Below, one piece after another: positions 1 to 6,828 of a DNA stretch of 8,892 nt. The position numbers and the translations under genes were made by a program. The notes below the pieces were generated by a model. The model was not told where the DNA came from. It was given only the letters and a program-made list of their open reading frames with translations, and ran no database searches. The stretch comes from Planctomycetaceae bacterium (GTDB taxonomy: Bacteria > Planctomycetota > Planctomycetia > Isosphaerales > Isosphaeraceae). Numbering within the stretch: position 1 is the stretch's first letter; the number at the start of each line of letters is the position of its first letter. The stretch covers positions 1 through 8,892 of the forward strand of contig JAFANO010000155.1 in NCBI GenBank assembly GCA_019232645.1, written 5' to 3'.

Positions 1-1256
1 CGGTGGCCGTGCTGGTCATCGTCGTGGTCTTCCGCAACGAGATCCGCGACGTGTTGGTCCAGACCAGCCCGATCCGCCTCCTCCTGGGCCGGCCCCCCGA
101 GCACGCCCAGGGGATCGGACCGCACGCGGCGGTCGTGGCGGCCTTCCATTTTGCCAGCACCCGGACCGGCGCCCTCCTTGTCTTCCAGAACCGCGACGAG
201 CTGGACGAACACCTGCGGGAAGGCGTCTTCCTGGGCGGGCACCTGAGCACACCGATCCTCGAAAGCATCTTCGTCAAGGAGAGCCCGCTCCACGATGGCG
301 CCGTCCTCATCCGGGGCAACCGGATCGAGCGGGTGGGCGCCATCCTCCCCTTGACCCGGCAGACAGGCTTGCCGCCGGGGTACGGGACCAGGCATCGCGC
401 CGCCATCGGCCTCAGCGAGGCGAGCGACGCCGTCGTGGTGGTCGTCTCCGAGGAACGCGGGGAGGTGGCCCTGGTCCACCGGGGAAAAGTCGACCTCGTC
501 CAGGGGCCGGAGCACCTCGAACACGCGCTGCACCGAATGCTGCGCTGGAGGAGGCAACCGGAAAAACCTCAGGGCTGGCGCCGCGAGGTGCTGTGGCAGG
601 CGGGGGGGTTCCTCGCGACCTTGGGCGTCGTCTCGGCGTACTGGGGGATTTACCTCGGTCGTCAGCTCTCCTTGACCACCATCACCATCCCGATCCATTA
701 CCGCAACCTTCCCGAACACATGGAGTTGCAAGCGACTACCGGGACGCGGGTGGAGGTCCAGCTCCGCGGCAAGCGCCCCCTGATCGACGCGCTCAAGCCC
801 GAGCAGGTCGGCGCCTTCGTGGACCTCAAGGGCGCGGTCGCGGGGGCTCACCAGCTGGTCCGCCTGAATGCCGAAAATATCGAGGTCCCCCTGGGTCTGG
901 AGGTGGTGCGGGTGTCCCCCTCGGTCCTCAGGTTGGACCTGGAGCCGCGGATCGAGAAGCAGGTCCGGGTCGATCCGAAGCTCGTCGGTTCGCCACCGCG
1001 GGGATATCGGATCGTGCGGGTCGCCGTCCGGCCGGAGGTCGTCAAGGTCACCGGACCTGAGTCGATCGTGGGTGCCTTGACAGGGGTGTCCACGCTGCCG
1101 ATCGACCTCCGCGGCCTCGATCCCAAGAACCGGCAAAAGACCGTCGATGCGGCCCTGGTGCTCTTCCCGGCTTCGGTGCGGCTGGTGGAGGGGGAGGACA
1201 AGCGGGTCCAGGTGTCCATCCAACTCGCCCCCGGGCCGGTACGGGCGCCTGAATAG
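1..1256 (+). CDS. cdaA: Diadenylate cyclase (CdaA-type) fused to YbbR/CdaR domains, 5'-truncated by window edge
   Basis: Makes cyclic di-AMP from two ATP at the inner face of the membrane; the C-terminal part corresponds to CdaR, the membrane-anchored regulator of CdaA. The codon frame begins at base 3 and gives 417 residues to TAG at 1254. Residues 1-10 are the end of a hydrophobic helix, so the usual N-terminal membrane helices and the true start lie upstream of the window. The cyclase domain spans about 30-175, with the DGA motif at 98-100 (within PLHDGAVLIRGNRI) and RHR at 130-132 (within GTRHRAAIGLSE), so both catalytic motifs are intact. A second hydrophobic segment at about 196-217 matches the anchor helix that starts CdaR. 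Two YbbR-like beta repeats follow, about 221-313 and 316-408. In Bacillus, CdaA and CdaR are separate neighbouring genes and CdaR has more YbbR repeats. I infer a cytoplasmic cyclase and an extracytoplasmic YbbR part. The domain calls are confident; the fusion is direct, since there is no stop between the parts. Confidence 0.93.
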   Translation, partial: VAVLVIVVVFRNEIRDVLVQTSPIRLLLGRPPEHAQGIGPHAAVVAAFHFASTRTGALLVFQNRDELDEHLREGVFLGGHLSTPILESIFVKESPLHDGAVLIRGNRIERVGAILPLTRQTGLPPGYGTRHRAAIGLSEASDAVVVVVSEERGEVALVHRGKVDLVQGPEHLEHALHRMLRWRRQPEKPQGWRREVLWQAGGFLATLGVVSAYWGIYLGRQLSLTTITIPIHYRNLPEHMELQATTGTRVEVQLRGKRPLIDALKPEQVGAFVDLKGAVAGAHQLVRLNAENIEVPLGLEVVRVSPSVLRLDLEPRIEKQVRVDPKLVGSPPRGYRIVRVAVRPEVVKVTGPESIVGALTGVSTLPIDLRGLDPKNRQKTVDAALVLFPASVRLVEGEDKRVQVSIQLAPGPVRAPE

Positions 1257-1275
1257 CCGGGTTTCCGAGGGTCTG

Positions 1276-1584
1276 TTACGCATTCCAGATCTTTTGTGCG
1301 CTCTGTCCGGATCTCAAATTTGAGATTTCCGATTTCCAATCAGCAGACCGAGCGCACGAGATTCCTGGAACCTGTATGACCTGCAATGCCTCGACCCGTT
1401 CTTCCAGGTCGAGGAGGTCCTCGGCCGGCACCAGGTCGGCAGGGACGCCGAACCGCTGGGCCCGCGCGGCGATGCTCGCCCGGGGGACGGCGCGGCGGAC
1501 CGTATTCGGTTCGGAATCCGTGTCGGGTACAATCCGTGCGTGCCCATGACCGTGTTCGCACCGCGACCGATGACAGGCAGTCAC
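1276..1584 (-). CDS. Short minus-strand reading frame, possibly a truncated gene; function unknown
   Basis: Reads from GTG at 1584 to TAA at 1276, 102 residues. A GAGGG stretch sits 5 nt before the GTG. The stretch complementary to about 1381-1510 has strongly G/C third positions and A/T-rich second positions, as real genes here do, and reads as a plausible soluble protein ending in an acidic helix (…PAEDLLDLEERVEALQVI). The last 33 or so residues are encoded by the 100-bp repeat element and lose this codon pattern. The natural C-terminus has therefore probably been replaced, or the element supplies the stop. It faces away from the maltokinase-branching enzyme gene with only 35 bp between starts. 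No family is recognised. It may be a remnant rather than a working gene. Confidence 0.35.
   Translation of the reverse strand: MTACHRSRCEHGHGHARIVPDTDSEPNTVRRAVPRASIAARAQRFGVPADLVPAEDLLDLEERVEALQVIQVPGISCARSADWKSEISNLRSGQSAQKIWNA
1277..1376. repeat. 100-bp imperfect inverted-repeat element (MITE-like)
   Basis: The two halves are imperfect reverse complements. The left arm starts TACGCATTCCAG (from 1277) and the right arm, read on the minus strand from 1376, starts TACAGGTTCCAG. Both arms continue with an ATCT block and then GTGCGCTC. The centre contains a perfect 16-bp palindrome, ATCTCAAATTTGAGAT, at 1311-1326. A third copy of one arm lies at 8749-8800. The right arm and that copy agree at about 40 of 50 aligned positions by eye, which shows a dispersed repeat rather than a chance hairpin. 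It carries no gene. It could be a MITE, a solo IS end pair or a REP-type element. No poly-T follows, so I do not call it an intrinsic terminator, although the RNA would fold strongly just after the cyclase gene. Confidence 0.7.
1505..1533 (+). promoter_or_regulatory. Weak candidate promoter for the maltokinase-branching enzyme gene
   Basis: TACAAT at 1528-1533 is a good -10 match. The hexamer 17 bp upstream, TTCGGT at 1505-1510, matches the -35 consensus only in its first two bases. Transcription would start near 1540 and leave a leader of about 80 nt. It lies inside the minus-strand reading frame. Confidence 0.2.
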
Positions 1585-1606
1585 GATCGCCCTCGCCTCT
1601 TCTGAC

Positions 1607-1610
1607 GGAG
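1607..1610 (+). promoter_or_regulatory. Ribosome binding site fixing the start at 1620
   Basis: GGAG lies 9 nt before ATG 1620. The frame stays open upstream to 1386, but that upstream stretch (positions 1386-1619) codes for a low-complexity Arg/Gly/Pro string and is better explained by the opposite strand. The maltokinase N-terminal cap begins shortly after ATG 1620, so this start is preferred. Confidence 0.65.
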
Positions 1611-1619
1611 CGCTCTCCC

Positions 1620-4600
1620 ATGTCGGTGCTGCAACGAGCGGAGGGATGGGAATCCCTACTTGAAGGCGACGTCTGGGACCACTTGGAACGGGAGGCGCTG
1701 CCCGCGTTCTTGCAGCGGCAGAGGTGGTACGCGGGCAAGGCGCGCGCCCTGGACTCGGTGCGGATCATCGACTCGGCGCAACCCGAGGGCTTCCCCGCGA
1801 CGAGCCTCCTCGCCCTGTGCGAGGCCCATTATCGCGAGGGCGAGCCGGACCTGTATTTCCTCCCGCTCGGGCTGGCCCACGGCCCCGAGGCCGAGCAACT
1901 GGTCCGGGAGGCGCCGGGGCGGATCATCGCCCGGCTCGGCGGCCCCGACGGGGGCGGCGCCCTGCTGTATGACGGCCTGTCCGACCCCGCCGCCTGCCGG
2001 GCATTGCTGATGGCGATCGAGGACGGCCGCTCGATCCCGACCCGCGCGGGGATCGTCCTCGCCCTGCGGACGACCGCGTACTCCCGGGCTCCGGCGCCGG
2101 CCGGCGTCCCCCTGGAAGTCATCCGGGGGACCGCCGAGCAGAGCAACTCGGCCGTCCTGTTCGATCAGCGGCTCTTCCTCAAGGTCTTCCGCCGCATCGA
2201 GCCGGGCATCAACCCGGACTTCGAGATCGGCAAGTTCCTCTCGGAGCGGACCCCCTTCGACCGGATCCCCAGGACCGTGGGGGCCATCGAGTATCACCGG
2301 ATCGGATCCGAACCGGCGACGCTCGCCGTCCTCCAGTCCCTGGTCCGCAACCAGGGGACGGGATGGGAGCACGCCCTCCACGAGCTGCAACTGTACTACG
2401 AGGAGGTGAGTCGCCTCGCGATCCCGGTGGCGATGGTCTTCGACGAGGACGAATCCGCCTTCGAACTGAGCGTCCAAGAGGTCCCGCATCTCGTGCAACG
2501 GGTTGTGGGGGCCTATCTCAAGTCGGCCGCCACGCTCGGCCGGCGCACCGCCGAGCTCCATCGTGCCCTGGCCAGCGACGCGGACGACCCGGATTTCGCC
2601 CCGGAGCCGCTGACCGCGCCCGACCTCGCGGCGCTGCGGCGCGACATCCGGGCGCAATTCGCGAAGTCCCTGGACGTCCTGAAAGACACCCTCGACCGGC
2701 TCCCCGAGGCGATCGCCCCGCGGGCGCGTCGTGTGCTCGACGAGGCGCCTGGCCTGCTGGATCAGCTCGACCGCCTGCCCGCCCTGAAGCCGTGCTCGAC
2801 CAAGATCCGCTGCCACGGCGACTACCACCTGGGCCAGGTCCTGCGGACCGACGAGGACTTCGTCATCCTCGACTTCGAGGGCGAGCCCGCCAAGTCCCTG
2901 GACGAGCGGCGCGCCAAGCAATCGCCGATCAAGGACGTGGTCGGGATGCTCCGCTCCTTCGACTACGCGGCCTTCGCGGCGCTGTTCGCGTTCACCAAGG
3001 ATCGGCCCGACGACTTCGAGCGGCTGGCCCCCTGGGCCAAGGCCTGGCAGACCTGGACCTCGGCCGTGTTCCTCAGGGAATACCGCGGGGCGGTCGACGG
3101 GGCGTCGTTCCTGCCAGACGACCCCGAGGCGCTGGTGGTCCTGCTGCGGTCGTTCACGCTCGACAAGGCCCTCTACGAGCTGCTCTACGAGCTGAACCAC
3201 CGGCCGGACTGGGTCCGGATCCCCTTGGCGAGCGTCGGCTCGCTCATCGACGAAGCCCGGCGGGTCGCCCCGGCCCCGACGGCCGTGCCGGTCGCCGAGG
3301 AGCCGAGCCCGGGGGCGATCACCGCGTCGCGGTTCAGTGAATTCGACCTGTACCTGCTGGCCGAGGGGACGCATTACCGGTCCTACGAGAAGTTGGGGGC
3401 GCACGTCACCGAATCGAACGGCACGCTCGCGACCAACTTCGCCGTCTGGGCCCCGAACGCGCGTGAGGTCGCGACCATCGGCGACTTCAACGGCTGGGAC
3501 CCGAAGGCGCACCCGATGCGGCGGCGGGGGGAGAACGGCATCTGGGAGCGGCTGGTCCCGGGCGTCGGCGGCGGCACGCGGTACAAGTACGCGATCACCA
3601 CGTCCGACGGCCGCCGCGTCGACAAGGCCGACCCCTACGGCTTCGCCGCCGAGTTTCGGCCCGGGACCGCCTCCATCGTCAGCGACCCCTCCGGCTACAC
3701 CTGGGGCGACCGCGACTGGATGGCCGCCCGGCGCGACGCCAACGCCCTGTCGGCGCCGATCGCGATCTACGAGGTCCACCTCGGTTCGTGGATGCGCGTC
3801 CCGGAGGAGGGGAACCGCTGGTTGACGTACCGCGAGGTGGCGCCCAAGCTGGCCGACTACGCCTGCCACATGGGCTACACCCACGTCGAGTTCCTGCCGC
3901 TGTCGGAGCACCCGTTCGACGGCTCCTGGGGCTACCAGTCGACCGGGTACTTCGCGCCGACCAGCCGCTTCGGCGCGCCTCAGGACTTCTTCTTCCTGGT
4001 CGACACGCTCCATCAGCGCGGCCTCGGCGTGATCCTGGATTGGGTCCCCGCCCACTTCCCCCGCGACGAGCACGGCCTCGGCGACTTCGACGGCACCCAC
4101 CTCTACGAGCACGCCGACCCCCGCCGGGGGCTCCACCCCGACTGGGACACCTATGTCTTCAACTACGGCCGGCCCGAGGTCGCCAACTTCCTGATCAGCA
4201 ACGCGCTGTTCTGGCTCGACCGGTACCACATCGACGGCCTCCGCGTGGACGCGGTCACCTCGATGCTCTACCTGGACTACTCGCGGAAGGAGGGCGAGTG
4301 GGCCCCCAACGAGTATGGCGGGCGCGAGAACCTGGAGGCCATGGTCTTCCTGCGGCGGCTCAACGAGCGGGTGCACGCGGAGTTCCCCGAGGCCCTGACG
4401 ATCGCCGAGGAGTCGGAGAACTGGCCCATGGTCTCGCGGCCGACGACCGTCGGCGGCCTGGGCTTCGACCTCAAGTGGGACCTGGGCTGGATGCACGACA
4501 CCCTGACCTACATGCGCCAGGACCCGCTCTACCGCAAGTATCATCACGACCTGCTGACATTCCGGGGCCTCTACGCGTTCAACGAGAGCTACGTCCTGCC

Positions 4601-5219
4601 GCTGTCGCACGACGAGGTCGTCTACGGCAAGGGCTCGCTCCTGGACAAGATGCCGGGCGATACCTGGCAGAAGTTCGCGAACCTGAGGCTGCTGCTGGGC
4701 TGGATGCACGCGCAGCCGGGCAAGAAGCTGCTCTTCATGGGGGACGACATCGGCCAGTGGCGCGAGTGGAACCACGACACGAGCCTCGACTGGCACGTCG
4801 TGAACGGGCCGCTCCATCACGGCCTCCAGGACTGGGTCCGCGACCTCAACACCGTGTATCGTGGGGAGACGGCGCTGCACGAGCTCGACTGCCAGCCGAT
4901 GGGATTCTCGTGGGTCGATTGCCACGACTCCGAGCAGAGCGTCATCAGCCTGATCCGGAAGGGAAGGACGACCCACGAGCTCGTCCTCATCGTCTGCAAC
5001 TTCACCCCGATCCCGCGGGAGAACTATCGGATCGGCGTCCCGAGGGACGGATACTGGAAGGAGGTCCTCAACAGCGACGCGACGCTCTATGGCGGCAGTG
5101 GGCAGGGGAACATCGGCGGTGTCACGACTGAGCCGGTCCCCTGGCACAGCCAGCCCCAATCGCTCGACCTGACACTTCCCCCCCTGGCCATGTTGGCCAT
5201 GAGGTGGCGGGCGCGATAA
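1620..5219 (+). CDS. glgB: Maltokinase-glycogen branching enzyme fusion (Mak-GlgB)
   Basis: A 1199-residue chain with two enzymes. Residues 1-545 are a maltokinase (Mak/Pep2) domain, which makes maltose 1-phosphate from maltose and ATP for the GlgE route to alpha-glucan. The N-terminal cap reads LPAFLQRQRWYAGK (27-40), followed by the kinase motif HGDYHLGQVL (399-408), DFEGEP (418-423) and GMLRSFDYA (442-450). A Pro/Ala linker (about 548-566) leads to a GH13 branching enzyme (571-1199) that introduces alpha-1,6 branches. A CBM48-like module lies near 600-690. GLRVDAV holds the nucleophile D877, TIAEES the acid/base E930, and LSHDEV the stabiliser D998. Both halves have about the usual family length and all key residues. 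One oddity: the strand usually ending MG-x-EFGQ reads MGDDIGQ (1040-1046). Mak is most often fused to trehalose synthase (TreS); a direct join to GlgB is less familiar to me. GlgE and TreS are not in the window. The substrate calls rest on family knowledge. Confidence 0.95.
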   Translation: MSVLQRAEGWESLLEGDVWDHLEREALPAFLQRQRWYAGKARALDSVRIIDSAQPEGFPATSLLALCEAHYREGEPDLYFLPLGLAHGPEAEQLVREAPGRIIARLGGPDGGGALLYDGLSDPAACRALLMAIEDGRSIPTRAGIVLALRTTAYSRAPAPAGVPLEVIRGTAEQSNSAVLFDQRLFLKVFRRIEPGINPDFEIGKFLSERTPFDRIPRTVGAIEYHRIGSEPATLAVLQSLVRNQGTGWEHALHELQLYYEEVSRLAIPVAMVFDEDESAFELSVQEVPHLVQRVVGAYLKSAATLGRRTAELHRALASDADDPDFAPEPLTAPDLAALRRDIRAQFAKSLDVLKDTLDRLPEAIAPRARRVLDEAPGLLDQLDRLPALKPCSTKIRCHGDYHLGQVLRTDEDFVILDFEGEPAKSLDERRAKQSPIKDVVGMLRSFDYAAFAALFAFTKDRPDDFERLAPWAKAWQTWTSAVFLREYRGAVDGASFLPDDPEALVVLLRSFTLDKALYELLYELNHRPDWVRIPLASVGSLIDEARRVAPAPTAVPVAEEPSPGAITASRFSEFDLYLLAEGTHYRSYEKLGAHVTESNGTLATNFAVWAPNAREVATIGDFNGWDPKAHPMRRRGENGIWERLVPGVGGGTRYKYAITTSDGRRVDKADPYGFAAEFRPGTASIVSDPSGYTWGDRDWMAARRDANALSAPIAIYEVHLGSWMRVPEEGNRWLTYREVAPKLADYACHMGYTHVEFLPLSEHPFDGSWGYQSTGYFAPTSRFGAPQDFFFLVDTLHQRGLGVILDWVPAHFPRDEHGLGDFDGTHLYEHADPRRGLHPDWDTYVFNYGRPEVANFLISNALFWLDRYHIDGLRVDAVTSMLYLDYSRKEGEWAPNEYGGRENLEAMVFLRRLNERVHAEFPEALTIAEESENWPMVSRPTTVGGLGFDLKWDLGWMHDTLTYMRQDPLYRKYHHDLLTFRGLYAFNESYVLPLSHDEVVYGKGSLLDKMPGDTWQKFANLRLLLGWMHAQPGKKLLFMGDDIGQWREWNHDTSLDWHVVNGPLHHGLQDWVRDLNTVYRGETALHELDCQPMGFSWVDCHDSEQSVISLIRKGRTTHELVLIVCNFTPIPRENYRIGVPRDGYWKEVLNSDATLYGGSGQGNIGGVTTEPVPWHSQPQSLDLTLPPLAMLAMRWRAR

Positions 5220-5244
5220 GCGCTTGTCAATTTCTCGTCCCTCC

Positions 5245-5274
5245 TTGAAGCGGGCTCGTCGGTGCTGCTATGCT
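5245..5274 (+). promoter_or_regulatory. Candidate sigma-70-type promoter for the 109-residue gene
   Basis: TTGAAG at 5245-5250 and TATGCT at 5269-5274 are separated by 18 bp. The pair lies just after the branching enzyme stop. It would give a leader of roughly 190 nt before the start at 5474. The rest of 5220-5473 holds only the hairpin at 5331-5347 and a ribosome binding site. Confidence 0.4.
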
Positions 5275-5330
5275 GAGAATCAGGATTGTGCTGTTCGCGG
5301 CTGACGGCGCGATGGCGGCTACGACGGCCC

Positions 5331-5363
5331 CGCCGAGCGATTCGGCGCATGGAGGGGGTTTTT
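5331..5363 (+). terminator. Weak hairpin with a later T run
   Basis: CGCCGA (5331-5336) pairs perfectly with TCGGCG (5342-5347) around a 5-nt loop. A T5 run sits at 5359-5363, 11 nt after the stem, which is too far for a standard intrinsic terminator. It could end readthrough from the branching enzyme gene or act in the leader of the next gene. Confidence 0.2.
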
Positions 5364-5460
5364 GTTTGCGCATGCGACACTGACAAATCATCACGCATCT
5401 CGATCCGGGCGGAGGAGATTCCCGACTCGTACTCTCGACCCTTCCCTCGCGGGAGAATCC

Positions 5461-5465
5461 GGAGG
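5461..5465 (+). promoter_or_regulatory. Strong ribosome binding site for the gene at 5474
   Basis: GGAGG lies 8 nt before ATG 5474 and decides this start. Confidence 0.7.
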
Positions 5466-5473
5466 CCCGCCCC

Positions 5474-5803
5474 ATGACCCGTTCCCTGGTCGCCATCGGA
5501 GTCGCCCTGATCGACGCGGGTGCGCAGCCCGACATAACCCGCTGGCTGATCGAGCTGCTGGGATCGACCCAACGGGTCTATCTGCCCCGGCCCCAGGTCG
5601 TGATCGACGGGCGCCAGACGCTCGTCCGGTTCGAACTCGACGAGCGCCGGTTGACCGTCGTCACGGACCGAATCGGGAGGGCGTGGTGGCGCCGCGACTA
5701 TCCCGACGGGACCGTTGACGAGGGCTTCATCGGCCCTACCTCGCCTGAGTGCATCCCGCGGTTGTTCGACTGGCTCCTGGATCAAACGGTGAGCCGCGTC
5801 TAG
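5474..5803 (+). CDS. Uncharacterised 109-residue protein
   Basis: A complete frame from ATG 5474 to TAG 5801 with an excellent GGAGG site upstream and consistently G/C third positions, so it is very likely real. I do not recognise the family. The N-terminal 35 residues look helical (an alanine/leucine-rich start, then TRWLIELLGSTQ). Residues about 40-85 alternate in a way that suggests beta strands (VVIDGRQTLVRFELDERRLT, then an AWWRRDYPDG turn). The C-terminus looks like another helix (CIPRLFDWLLDQ). There is one cysteine, no signal peptide with a clear positive start, and no CXXC or HTH pattern. It is likely a small soluble alpha/beta protein. It has its own candidate promoter and does not overlap its neighbours, so context suggests no role. 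Confidence 0.8.
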   Translation: MTRSLVAIGVALIDAGAQPDITRWLIELLGSTQRVYLPRPQVVIDGRQTLVRFELDERRLTVVTDRIGRAWWRRDYPDGTVDEGFIGPTSPECIPRLFDWLLDQTVSRV

Positions 5804-5943
5804 CGCGGGGACCGCATGCCGGCCCGACGCGGCCGACGGGTTCCTGGGGCCGCCTCCAAACTCCGCGGGCAGACACAACTCTTGGTGCACGGCGCCCCGG
5901 TCGGCCAGGTCGGCTCCACCGCCCCGAAGTCATGAGGGAGTCC

Positions 5944-5981
5944 TTGTGTTTTGACCGGCCCGTTGTGTCTTGACCGGCCCG
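5944..5981. repeat. Two tandem 19-bp repeats upstream of the cytochrome gene
   Basis: TTGTGTTTTGACCGGCCCG (5944-5962) is followed at once by TTGTGTCTTGACCGGCCCG (5963-5981), with one mismatch in 19. Each copy contains TTGACC, which resembles a -35 hexamer, but I see no good -10 at the right distance. The pair lies 69 nt before the chosen cytochrome start. It could be a pair of regulator sites on nearly two helical turns, or a recent duplication. The rest of 5804-6049 shows nothing else. Confidence 0.6.
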
Positions 5982-6049
5982 CCCGGAAGATGGCGAGGAT
6001 ACCGAACCCGGACGCGGCCATCTTCCTCCGGAAGTCGAGGGCCATAAGA

Positions 6050-6475
6050 ATGACGGCGACGTGTGCTTTCTTTCTGCCGATGGTCCTGACCGTGATGGTC
6101 ATCGGGGTTTCCATCGCCGGCGCTCAGGCGCCGCGGCGCGACATCCTCGCGGAACTCATGCGACAGAAGCTCAAACACTCCCAGTCCGTGCTCGTCGGAC
6201 TGGCCGTCGAGGACTACGGCCAAATCCGCGATAATGCCATGGCCCTGAAGAAGTTGAGCGAAGATGCGCTGGCGAAGGCCGCCTTCAATCCCGACTACAT
6301 CAAGCGCAACGCCGAGTTCGCGACCATCGCCGATGAGCTGGCGAGGCGGGCCAGGGACGAGGACCTCAACGGGGTGACCCTCAGCTATGTCAAGATGACC
6401 CTGAGTTGCGTCGAATGCCATAAGTTCCTGCGCGACCACCGCGTCCTCGACCCCGACTTCTTGCGCAAGGATTGA
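6050..6475 (+). CDS. Exported c-type cytochrome, planctomycete-type, CXXCH near the C-terminus
   Basis: A 141-residue periplasmic haem protein, probably an electron carrier or sensor with a four-helix class II (cytochrome c'-like) fold. The hydrophobic segment 6-25 ends in AGAQA-PRR, a likely signal peptidase site near residue 27. Mature helices follow: DILAELMRQKLKHSQSVLVGL, a second with NAMALKKLSEDALAKA, then one with NAEFATIADELARRA. CVECH at 120-124 lies in the final helix and attaches haem through C120 and C123, with H124 as ligand. ATG 6050 was chosen because GAGG sits 9 nt upstream. An in-frame ATG at 5990 would add LRKSRAIR, a positive region the shorter signal lacks, but has no proper binding site, so the start is uncertain. 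I recall similar short proteins across planctomycetes without an assigned partner. No other redox gene is nearby. Confidence 0.8.
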   Translation: MTATCAFFLPMVLTVMVIGVSIAGAQAPRRDILAELMRQKLKHSQSVLVGLAVEDYGQIRDNAMALKKLSEDALAKAAFNPDYIKRNAEFATIADELARRARDEDLNGVTLSYVKMTLSCVECHKFLRDHRVLDPDFLRKD

Positions 6476-6636
6476 GTCCGACTGGGTTTTCCGGGATTCG
6501 ACCCGGGATCGTCGCTCGAGCCCGAGGCCCGAGAAGGCATCCCGGGTGGAGTGGCCCCCAGGGAAGTGATCGTGCGACCGATGCCCTCCAGCTACGCCTG
6601 ACTTGCGGAATTGCAGGAGATCGGGGGAGTAGCTGG

Positions 6637-6665
6637 TTGACAGAGACGACCGATCGACTTATAGT
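6637..6665 (+). promoter_or_regulatory. Near-consensus sigma-70 promoter for the ECF sigma gene
   Basis: TTGACA at 6637-6642 is a perfect -35 box. A 17-bp spacer separates it from TATAGT at 6660-6665, a close -10 match. Transcription would start near 6672, giving a leader of about 210 nt. This is the best promoter in the window and points to housekeeping sigma control rather than autoregulation by the ECF factor. Confidence 0.7.
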
Positions 6666-6811
6666 TTGCGCCACCTCGCTCACGAGCGGCGATGGGACCT
6701 CAGCTATGACGGCCCCCTGTACGAACACATCGTAGCGGCGGGGCGTGTTTCACATGCCCTCGCATCCGACGACCGGACCCAGGGCCACCCCTCCCGCCCT
6801 TCCGTTACCGC

Positions 6812-6828
6812 GTGACGGTGACCGTCAC
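6812..6828. promoter_or_regulatory. Perfect 17-bp dyad in the sigma factor leader, candidate operator or hairpin
   Basis: GTGACGGT and ACCGTCAC flank a single central G, so the arms match at 8 of 8. It lies about 140 bp downstream of the promoter and 54 bp before the start codon. As DNA it has the shape of a site for a dimeric regulator; as RNA a 1-nt loop is too tight, so a shorter stem would form. Confidence 0.4.

Noticed and set aside
1386..1619. Upstream in-frame extension of the Mak-GlgB gene
   Set aside because: Codes for a low-complexity basic stretch with no family match; ATG 1620 has a ribosome site and is followed by the family's N-terminal cap.
2363..3340. A 325-codon plus-strand frame inside the maltokinase part
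   Set aside because: Arg/Gly/Pro/Ala-rich shadow frame of a gene with clear kinase motifs.
3788..5131. A 447-codon plus-strand frame inside the branching-enzyme part
   Set aside because: Out-of-frame shadow of the GH13 domain; no recognisable motif.
1656..5159. A 1167-codon open frame on the minus strand opposite the Mak-GlgB gene
   Set aside because: Its protein is low-complexity Val/Leu/Gly/Arg text with no domain, produced by the G/C third positions of the plus gene, whose motifs are complete.
5087..5890. A 267-codon minus-strand frame across the 109-residue gene
   Set aside because: Antisense to well-supported plus-strand coding with worse codon pattern and no domain.
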